DNA of 5,362 bases from NCBI GenBank assembly GCA_046152935.1, contig JBJXGB010000105.1, forward strand, positions 1 through 5,362, in the 5' to 3' direction. Shown here piece by piece: positions 1 to 5,362 of the stretch; position 1 is the first letter of the stretch; the number at the start of each line of letters is the position of its first letter. Below the pieces are notes generated by a model. It was not told the DNA's origin, ran no database searches, and saw only the letters and a list, made by a program, of their open reading frames with translations. This stretch comes from CAZMFZ01 sp046152935 (lineage in GTDB: Bacteria; Bacteroidota; Bacteroidia; Cytophagales; UBA9547). Position numbers and translations under genes: made by a program.

Positions 1-3000
1 CAATCGGGCATAGCTGTTTCCAAAGTGAAAGCCGTTACAGTTTATCCATTGCCGAGGGTCAGTTTTTCGGCTAGCGTAAGTTGCCAGGCACAAAATGCAT
101 TGCTCACTAATACGTCTCAAGACAAGCTAAATTACTCATTTACATGGTATTATGGCGATGGCACAGAGGCCAATTTTGAAAATCCCACAAAAAAATACAA
201 CAATGCGGGCACGTATCCTGTCGAATTGAAATCTATTTCGCCACAAGGTTGCGAAGCAAAATATGCAGCAACCATGGTGGTAAGTACCGTACCTGCATTC
301 TCTTTTGGCGATTCTATTTTTACTTGTGGCAATTCGTATTTGCTCAATGCCGAAAATGCTGGTGCTTCATATTTGTGGTCTACTAACGAAAATGCGCAAT
401 CTATTTCGATTGCAAGTTCGGGCAATTACAGCGTGCAGGTTACCAATGGAAGTAGTTGTGTGGCAAGCAAAACGGTGTTTGTAACACTAAATGCGCCAGC
501 CAAAATTAATTTGGGTCAAGATGCAATAGTTTGTAGCCAATATGAGCTCAAAGCCAAACAGCCTGGTTCATACCTTTGGTCAACAGGTGAAACCAGTGGC
601 GCAATAGAAGTGAATACTTCTGGCAATTATTGGATTGAATTTACCGACCAAAACGCCTGTGTCGATCGAGATACCGTCAGTTTGAATGTAATTGCAAATC
701 CAATGGTGAATTTAGGAGCTGATTTAGTAAAATGTTCGAACGAAAACACCAGCCTCGATGCGCAAAATGCAGGAAGTACTTATCAATGGTCATCGGGTGC
801 CGATACCCAAAACATCGCCATTTCCCAATCTGGATTGTATCGTGTGACGGTGACCTCGGCCAATCTTTGCGCAAAATCGGATGAAATACTGGTGCAAATT
901 AACCAAGCACCAAAAATAAGTTTGGGTGCTGATAAAACAGTTTGTGCCAACGATTTTCCTATTTCCATTTCTACCAATTCTTTGAATGATGTTTACAATT
1001 GGTCGACAGGTGCAAGCACCAATTCGATTTCAGTAGTTTCGGCAGACACTTATTATGTAACAGCCACAGGATCAAATACTTGTATAGCAAAAGACACCTT
1101 GGTTGTGAGTGAAAATCCAAGCCCAACGATCAATTTAGGATCCGTTACTTCTTTTTGTTTTGGCGAAACATTGACTTTAGATGCTGGTAATGCCGGTGCT
1201 AATTTCGCTTGGTCGAATGGAATAAATACACAAACCGCAGCTATTTCAGCATCAGGAAATTATTTTGTTTCTGTCACCAATACTAATGGATGCAGCAACA
1301 CTTCATCCATTAGCATAATAGAAAATAGTTTGCCCCAATTGGCCCTGCCAACTACATTCAGCCGATGCAATAACCAATTGCCTTTGATGGTGAATGCCCC
1401 AAGCGGCTTTGCTCAATATTTGTGGAATACTGGAGCAATTAGCCCAGAACTTAGTACCACTTTGGCGGGTAATTATTGGTTGGAGGCGACAGATGCCAAT
1501 GGCTGCGTTGGGAAAGATACTGTTGAAGTCAAAATCGATATTGCACCTGTTGTGAATTTGGGCAAAGACACTTCGTTTTGTGTTAGTAAATCATTCACTT
1601 TAGACGCAAGTTCTTTGGCTGACGTTTCTTTTTTGTGGTCAGATGCCACAACAGATCGGTTCAAAACATTAACCATTTCGGGTACGCTTTCGGTAGATGT
1701 AACCACAGCAGAAGGATGTAAAACTTCAGATGAAATATTTGTAAAAGCAAATCCACTGCCCATTGTCGATTTGGGTACTGATCGCACCTTGTGTGTGGGA
1801 GCGGCTTCTAATTTAGATGCCCAAAATGCAGGAAGTACTTATTTGTGGTCGACAGGAGAAACCAGCCAAACCATCAGTGCCAACAATAACGGCTTATATT
1901 TAGTAACGGTTACGAATACATTTAACTGCAAAGCTACCGACAATATTGTGGTAGATGTTATCAATTTGCCAGGCAAAAGCTTGCCCGAAGATGTGGCGTC
2001 TTGCAATGCTGTCACGTTAAATGCCGGAAATCCGGGTGCTGTTTATCTTTGGTCGAACGGTGCAAATACGCAGAGCACTAAAGCACAAAATACAGGCTTA
2101 TACATTGTAAACATTACCAATGGCACTAATTGCTTGACGCGCGATTCGATTTTGGTAACCATCAACCCAAAACCACTTGTAAATTTGGGTAGAGATACCA
2201 TTTTGTGTAAATACCAAACCCTTACTTTAGATGCTAAAAATGCAGGTGCAGCTTATTTTTGGTCGAATATCAATGTTGTTTCAAGAACCGTGTCGGTAGC
2301 TGAACCTGGCACATACAGTGTATCTGTTACCAATCAATTTCAATGTAGTGCTTCTGATAGCATAAAATTGAGCCAAAATCCTGTTCCAGAGTTTAGTTTG
2401 GGAGAGGATAAAAATATTTGCGAAGCCAATAGCATCAATCTCACCACTTCTTTGCCAGTAAACACCCAGTTTTTGTGGTCGAATGGCAGCACAGCCAACA
2501 CCATTACTACCTCATCTACAGGTGTTTACACACTAAAGGCTTCATTTGCAACTGGTTGTGAATTTGAAGATACTGTAAATGTAAATGTACGCCCATTACC
2601 AGTTGTAAAATTAGGAAATGATACAATAGTCTGCGGCCAAATATTGCTAGATGCAAAAAATCTAGGTTCAAGTTATGTATGGTCAAATAATGTAATTACC
2701 CAAACCAATAGCATCAAACAATCTGGAAATTACAATGTGAAAGTAACTTCACCTTTTGGATGTGTAGCTGCCGATACCATCAATGTCAATATCAAATCAG
2801 CACCCATCGTAAATTTGGGGCCAGATTTGGGTGTTTGCTCTGGTGAAAAAGTGGAGCTTTTTGCCAATACCGATGCCGATCAGTATAAATGGAATACTGG
2901 GCAAACGGTTTCAAATTTGATTGTGGACAGCCCTGGCGAGTACATTTTAGAAGCCACCAACGCCAATGGTTGCAAATCGAGCGATGCTATTTTTATCAAT

Positions 3001-3765
3001 TTCAACCCAAAACCCGTAGTCGATTTACAAAATGAATATCCGCTTTGTGGCGACAATGCGGTGAAATTAGATGCGCAGAATGCTGGCAGTAGCTATTTAT
3101 GGACTTCGTCCAACGGATTTGTTTCCAGCCAACAAAAAGTTTCGCTTTTTAAAGAAGGCAATTACTACCTCACCGTGTTGAACGGCAATAGTTGCCAAAC
3201 CAAAGATACCATCAAAGTCAACAAAACAGATTTTAGCTTAACGGCTGAATTTTTGGCCGTGAGTTCGGTAAAAGCTGGCGATACGGTAAAAATGATTAAT
3301 CTATCGTTTCCAGCTCCATTTACTTCTACTTGGGATTTTGGCGATGGATTAGTTTCGAGAGACACAGATCCTTTGCATGTATATTTCATTTCGGGAGGTA
3401 TTGATGTAAAGCTTTCGGTTACCAATGGCATTTGTACCGATGTAAAAAACAAAACCATTTTCCTCACTGCCAGACTAGGCATGGTGCAAGATTCTGCGAA
3501 AAAAGAAAGTGCATTTTTGAACAGCAAAGTATATCCAAATCCTTCTGATGGTCGCTTTATACTTGAAGTGTCGCTATCGGAGATCAGAAAAATGAGCTTA
3601 GAATTTTATGATATTTCAGGAAATATGATCCATAGTTCAACGCTAGAGCCTAACGATTTTTTCCACACTGTTTTTGATTTTCCAACCTTGCCTACAGGAA
3701 TGTATTTCTTGAGGGCAAGCTTGAAAGATGAGTACAAGATGTTCAAAGTTTTAATTTCCAAATAA
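1..3765 (+). CDS. Large secreted multi-domain protein (PKD, 14 Ig-like modules, PKD, type IX sorting domain), 5'-partial
   Basis: The frame is open from base 1, and the first eight codons (QSGIAVSK) read into the rest, so this is the 3' part of a longer gene. The GTG at 25 is an internal valine, not a start. The visible 1254 residues contain, in order, the end of an earlier module, a PKD-like domain (about residues 14-97), 14 Ig-like Cys-pair modules (98-1076), a PKD domain (1077-1156) and a type IX secretion sorting domain (1177-1254), ending at TAA. Proteins built this way in Bacteroidota are exported by Sec, cross the outer membrane through the type IX system, and are released or anchored on the surface, often as adhesins or matrix proteins. 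That role is inferred from architecture; no catalytic domain is visible. The signal peptide must lie upstream of the window. The next gene follows after 56 bases on the same strand and is also a modular exported protein. Confidence 0.95.
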   Translation, partial: QSGIAVSKVKAVTVYPLPRVSFSASVSCQAQNALLTNTSQDKLNYSFTWYYGDGTEANFENPTKKYNNAGTYPVELKSISPQGCEAKYAATMVVSTVPAFSFGDSIFTCGNSYLLNAENAGASYLWSTNENAQSISIASSGNYSVQVTNGSSCVASKTVFVTLNAPAKINLGQDAIVCSQYELKAKQPGSYLWSTGETSGAIEVNTSGNYWIEFTDQNACVDRDTVSLNVIANPMVNLGADLVKCSNENTSLDAQNAGSTYQWSSGADTQNIAISQSGLYRVTVTSANLCAKSDEILVQINQAPKISLGADKTVCANDFPISISTNSLNDVYNWSTGASTNSISVVSADTYYVTATGSNTCIAKDTLVVSENPSPTINLGSVTSFCFGETLTLDAGNAGANFAWSNGINTQTAAISASGNYFVSVTNTNGCSNTSSISIIENSLPQLALPTTFSRCNNQLPLMVNAPSGFAQYLWNTGAISPELSTTLAGNYWLEATDANGCVGKDTVEVKIDIAPVVNLGKDTSFCVSKSFTLDASSLADVSFLWSDATTDRFKTLTISGTLSVDVTTAEGCKTSDEIFVKANPLPIVDLGTDRTLCVGAASNLDAQNAGSTYLWSTGETSQTISANNNGLYLVTVTNTFNCKATDNIVVDVINLPGKSLPEDVASCNAVTLNAGNPGAVYLWSNGANTQSTKAQNTGLYIVNITNGTNCLTRDSILVTINPKPLVNLGRDTILCKYQTLTLDAKNAGAAYFWSNINVVSRTVSVAEPGTYSVSVTNQFQCSASDSIKLSQNPVPEFSLGEDKNICEANSINLTTSLPVNTQFLWSNGSTANTITTSSTGVYTLKASFATGCEFEDTVNVNVRPLPVVKLGNDTIVCGQILLDAKNLGSSYVWSNNVITQTNSIKQSGNYNVKVTSPFGCVAADTINVNIKSAPIVNLGPDLGVCSGEKVELFANTDADQYKWNTGQTVSNLIVDSPGEYILEATNANGCKSSDAIFINFNPKPVVDLQNEYPLCGDNAVKLDAQNAGSSYLWTSSNGFVSSQQKVSLFKEGNYYLTVLNGNSCQTKDTIKVNKTDFSLTAEFLAVSSVKAGDTVKMINLSFPAPFTSTWDFGDGLVSRDTDPLHVYFISGGIDVKLSVTNGICTDVKNKTIFLTARLGMVQDSAKKESAFLNSKVYPNPSDGRFILEVSLSEIRKMSLEFYDISGNMIHSSTLEPNDFFHTVFDFPTLPTGMYFLRASLKDEYKMFKVLISK
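40..291 (+). other. PKD-like domain preceding the repeat array
   Basis: This is a protein domain inside the first gene, residues about 14-97 counted from base 1. The core motif is WYYGDGTE at 145-168, followed by ENPTKKYNNAGTYPVELK, which matches the PKD pattern of W-x-F-G-D-G, then N-P-x-H-x-Y, then G-x-Y-x-V. It has Tyr in place of Asp-Phe in the first motif and Lys in place of His in the second, so it is a slightly divergent member. Two cysteines (SVSC and PQGC) may form a disulfide. The residues before it (KAVTVYPLP) look like the last strand and linker of a preceding module that lies mostly outside the window. PKD domains are beta-sandwich spacer or binding domains of surface proteins. 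Confidence 0.8.
292..3228 (+). repeat. Array of 14 tandem Ig-like Cys-pair protein modules (68-72 residues each)
   Basis: Aligning the translation gives 14 contiguous modules, each beginning with Pro. They start at 292, 496, 700, 910, 1123, 1333, 1546, 1759, 1969, 2173, 2386, 2599, 2803 and 3013; lengths are 68, 68, 70, 71, 70, 71, 71, 70, 68, 71, 71, 68, 70 and 72 residues. The approximate consensus is P-x-V-N-L-G-x-D-x-x-x-C, then L-D-A-x-N-A-G-x-x-Y-L-W-S-x-G, then S-G-x-Y-x-V-x-V-T-N-x-x-x-C-x-x-x-D-T-I-x-V. All 14 have a Cys at position 12 (13 in module 2), a Trp at 28-31 and a second Cys at 55-61, as expected for an Ig-like sandwich pinned by one disulfide. The modules are far diverged at DNA level, so the array is old. 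Similar modules are common in type IX secreted proteins of Bacteroidota. The likely role is a rigid extended stalk or an adhesive surface. Confidence 0.9.
3229..3468 (+). other. PKD domain following the repeat array
   Basis: This is a domain of the first gene, residues about 1077-1156. The classical motif WDFGDG is encoded at 3331-3348 and is followed by the D-P-L-H-V-Y segment and then G-x-D-V-K-L-S-V-T-N, which fits the PKD signature well. The preceding GDTVKMINLS is the usual early-strand region. Only one cysteine is present (NGIC), so it does not share the disulfide pattern of the 14 modules before it. It sits between the module array and the sorting domain, joined to the latter by a 20-residue linker (3469-3528) rich in charged and small residues. 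Confidence 0.9.
3529..3762 (+). other. Type IX secretion system C-terminal sorting domain (type A-like)
   Basis: The last 78 residues of the first gene match the C-terminal sorting domain of type IX cargo. They begin VYPNPSDGRF, continue with a middle strand LEFYDISGNMI, then LPTGMYFLRA, and end KMFKVLISK next to the stop codon. These correspond to the Y-P-N-P, Y-D-x-x-G, L-x-x-G-x-Y and terminal K-x-x-x strands known for this family (often called Por secretion tail). The domain directs transport through the outer membrane and in studied systems is cleaved by the PorU sortase-like protease, which may attach the protein to anionic lipopolysaccharide. The motifs are directly visible; the fate of this particular protein is inferred. 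Confidence 0.93.
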
Positions 3766-3821
3766 GCAATCAGTTCATGTTTTTTAATCTCATCAATAAA
3801 GTCCATAAAAATAAACCACAG
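3766..3821 (+). other. Spacer between the two surface-protein genes, with A-rich leader
   Basis: This is a 56-base gap. I see no inverted repeat before the T run at 3780-3785, so there is no convincing intrinsic terminator. I also find no good match to the Bacteroidota promoter pattern (TTTG, about 19 bases, TAnnTTTG). The final 20 bases before the ATG at 3822 are A-rich and carry no Shine-Dalgarno sequence, which is usual for this phylum. The two genes could be transcribed together, or the downstream gene could have a promoter inside the end of the first gene; the sequence does not decide. Confidence 0.5.
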
Positions 3822-3881
3822 ATGAAACGTTTATTGTTTTTAGTAGCTGCCGGCTTTTTGCAGGCTGTCCAAGTATTTGGC
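3822..3881 (+). other. Signal peptide of the downstream secreted protein
   Basis: Residues 1-20 show a basic start (MKR), a hydrophobic core (LLFLVAAGFL) and a polar end QAVQVFG followed by Gln. Cleavage by signal peptidase I between Gly20 and Gln21 fits the small-residue rule at -1 and Val at -3, and a mature protein starting with Gln is common in Bacteroidota. There is no Cys near the cleavage site, so it is not a lipoprotein signal. Confidence 0.88.
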
Positions 3882-5362
3882 CAAGGAGGTGTTTACCCAG
3901 TTTCAAACGAATTTTGTTTCAATTCATCTGCCAGCGTGAGGCTTACATGGGCAGGTGAAGCAAGTTACGCTGTCGATAGATGGGAATATTCGACCAATGA
4001 CGGGGCAAGTTGGAACAACGTAACCAGCACACTTACTTATTATGATGAAACCACCAATTTTACGGGCACAAGACGCTACCGAGCCAGAATTAACGTAGGA
4101 GGTGGTATTTTTCAATATGCAAATGAATCGAGAATTACGGTTTTTGCAGCTTCAAGCCAAGGTTCGGCCACATTTACCTCTACAGCCGCCTTGCTTTGCT
4201 CGGGCGATAATGCTGGTACTATTTTATTGAATTCTGGTTTTGTAGGAAGCGTGATAGGCTGGGCTTCATCAAGTAACAACACCGCTCCGTGGACAAATAT
4301 TTCAAATGCCACTAGTGCGTTGGCTTATGCCAATGTAGCCACATCTACCTATTATAGAGCCATTATCAAAAATGGTGAATGTCCACAAATACTTTCTACC
4401 GATGTCGTATTTTTAGATGTAGCACCTGCGCCCGATGGTGGAGATGTAGCCATTTCAGCATCCTCAATTTGTTTTGGAACGAGCGCCAATTTAACATCCA
4501 GCAACACTTCGGCTACTTTACTCACCTGGCAACAATCGTCAGGCGGGCCATTTTCAGATATTTCTACAGGGGCAAGCTACGCCACACCTACCAATTTGGC
4601 TGCCAATAATTATACATATCGTCTCAGAGCTTCACAAACTTGTAGAGATGCCACCAATGCCACAGTGAGCAAATTGGCCTATTCGGCAGATCTAAATTTG
4701 GCAGTGGCCACACCAACAGCCATTACCAATCCATCGGGAAATAATACAGTAGCTAGTGCCGACCCTACGGTAAGAGCCATTACCTCTGCACCTGTAAATG
4801 GTGCTATGGTTCGTTGGGAATTATCGACCGACAATAGCCAATGGACACCACTTTCGGCTAATAACACTACGTACAATTACAATAATTTGACCCAATCTAC
4901 ATATTATAGAGTAGTGACTAAAAATGGAGCATGTACAGAAATAGCCTCTACGGTTCCAGTAAAAATAACGGTTGCCAAAGGCGGAACCATTACAGCTTCA
5001 GCTACTGATTTTTGTTCACCATCAAGTTCGGGTAGTTTTGATGTAACGGGCATCGAATCTACAAGTTATGTTTGGGAAAATTCTGTAAGTCCGTTTTCAA
5101 GTTGGACACCCGTGGGCGGTTCGGCCAATGCCAATACGATTGGTTTCAATGCATTGACTCAAAATACAAGATATAGAGTAAACGTAAATAGTGGCTTAGC
5201 GTATTCGAATGAAGTGCTGATAAATGTATCAACTCCCACGGTACAAGGAAGTTTAGCAACAGCCGATGCCACCGTTTGCCCAAACGATGCTACTTCTCGC
5301 ACCATTAATTTGACAGGACAAACAGGCACGGTAGTTCGCTGGGAATATTCAACTACCAATGG
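3822..5362 (+). CDS. Secreted protein with tandem Ig/fibronectin-like modules, 3'-partial
   Basis: The frame is open from ATG at 3822 to the right edge, giving 513 complete codons plus two bases. The start is chosen because MKRLLFLVAAGFLQAVQVFG is a compact Sec signal peptide directly behind it; an in-frame ATG at 3777 would add 15 mostly polar residues. After the signal come about five and a half modules of 80-101 residues. Each has a W-x-x-S motif (RWEYS, GWASS, TWQQS, RWELS, VWENS, RWEYS) and, in the five complete ones, a late-strand Y-R (RYRAR, YYRAI, TYRLR, YYRVV, RYRVN), often followed by NG-x-C. No enzyme domain is visible. By analogy with its upstream neighbour it is probably a surface or secreted adhesin-type protein with its own sorting domain beyond the window; that end is not seen. 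Base composition and codon use look like the upstream gene. Confidence 0.92.
   Translation, partial: MKRLLFLVAAGFLQAVQVFGQGGVYPVSNEFCFNSSASVRLTWAGEASYAVDRWEYSTNDGASWNNVTSTLTYYDETTNFTGTRRYRARINVGGGIFQYANESRITVFAASSQGSATFTSTAALLCSGDNAGTILLNSGFVGSVIGWASSSNNTAPWTNISNATSALAYANVATSTYYRAIIKNGECPQILSTDVVFLDVAPAPDGGDVAISASSICFGTSANLTSSNTSATLLTWQQSSGGPFSDISTGASYATPTNLAANNYTYRLRASQTCRDATNATVSKLAYSADLNLAVATPTAITNPSGNNTVASADPTVRAITSAPVNGAMVRWELSTDNSQWTPLSANNTTYNYNNLTQSTYYRVVTKNGACTEIASTVPVKITVAKGGTITASATDFCSPSSSGSFDVTGIESTSYVWENSVSPFSSWTPVGGSANANTIGFNALTQNTRYRVNVNSGLAYSNEVLINVSTPTVQGSLATADATVCPNDATSRTINLTGQTGTVVRWEYSTTN
3885..5362 (+). repeat. Tandem W-x-x-S / Y-R Ig-like modules (five complete, one partial)
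   Basis: Module starts can be set at about 3885, 4161, 4437, 4740, 4980 and 5247; the first boundary is approximate and the last module is cut by the window edge. Most begin with a G-G-x-I/V or G-S-x pattern, and four (second, third, fifth, sixth) also have a Cys about 7-13 residues later. In the middle is a hydrophobic-x-W-x-x-S strand, then often S-W-T-x-V/L, and then a Y-R strand. Cysteines are irregular: the second and third modules have a pair, while the others show one. This differs from the strict Cys pairing in the upstream gene, so the two arrays are separate repeat families. The modules resemble beta-sandwich repeats seen in large Bacteroidota surface proteins, but I cannot name a specific family. 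Confidence 0.75.

Noticed and set aside
25..27. GTG as the start codon of the first gene
   Set aside because: The frame is open to base 1 and the residues before it continue a module-like strand; there is no signal peptide after the GTG, which a type IX cargo needs.
292..3228. The periodic array as a DNA-level satellite or CRISPR-like repeat
   Set aside because: The period of about 210 bases is a protein-module period in one open frame, and DNA identity between units is low apart from short patches.
150..3527. Several minus-strand reading frames of 64-120 codons opposite the first gene
   Set aside because: They lie antisense to a frame with clear domain structure, recur because of the repeated modules, and show no domain or start context of their own.
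3780..3785. T run after the first gene as an intrinsic terminator
   Set aside because: No stem-loop precedes it; the flanking bases do not pair.
3606..3806. Minus-strand frame overlapping the end of the first gene and the spacer
   Set aside because: It is antisense to the sorting domain and has no recognisable domain or start signals.
4379..4609. A 76-codon + strand reading frame inside the second gene
   Set aside because: It lies wholly within the longer frame from 3822, which has a signal peptide and repeating module motifs. The product is rich in Arg, Cys and Phe with no recognisable domain, so it is an out-of-frame shadow.
3924..5359. Minus-strand frames of 63-66 codons opposite the second gene
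   Set aside because: They are antisense to a continuous repeat-bearing frame, short, and without recognisable features.

Overview
The window is a stretch of a moderately AT-rich bacterial genome. It carries two large secreted modular surface proteins, both on the + strand and both cut by the window edges. Several signs point to Bacteroidota, of the kind that use type IX secretion (Cytophagales, Chitinophagales, Sphingobacteriales or Flavobacteriales-like). These are a C-terminal type IX sorting domain on the first protein, PKD and Ig-like Cys-rich modules of the style common in that phylum, a start region with an A-rich leader and no Shine-Dalgarno sequence, and an N-terminal signal ending in FGQ. 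I cannot place it below the phylum level.

Positions 1-3765 hold the 3' part of a gene whose reading frame is already open at base 1. The visible 1254 residues run as follows: the tail of an earlier module, a PKD-like domain, 14 back-to-back Ig-like modules of 68-72 residues (292-3228), a second PKD domain with a classical WDFGDG motif (3229-3468), a short linker, and a type IX secretion C-terminal sorting domain (3529-3762). Every one of the 14 modules keeps two cysteines and one tryptophan. The product is best read as a long stalk-like cell-surface or secreted adhesin-type protein. Its ligand cannot be told from sequence.

Positions 3766-3821 are a short spacer with no recognisable terminator or promoter, so co-transcription is plausible but unproven. 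Positions 3822-5362 hold the 5' part of a second gene. It has a signal peptide followed by about five and a half Ig/fibronectin-like modules of a different family, marked by a W-x-x-S early motif and a Y-R motif in a late strand. It runs off the right edge, so its C-terminus is not visible.

No RNA gene, mobile element, CRISPR array or enzyme is present. The content is ordinary for a Bacteroidota surface-protein locus. The more interesting signals are in the internal structure of the repeat array: near-alternating module subtypes, a recurring Asp-Ser/Thr-hydrophobic motif at a fixed place, and one short stretch of perfect DNA identity between two distant modules.
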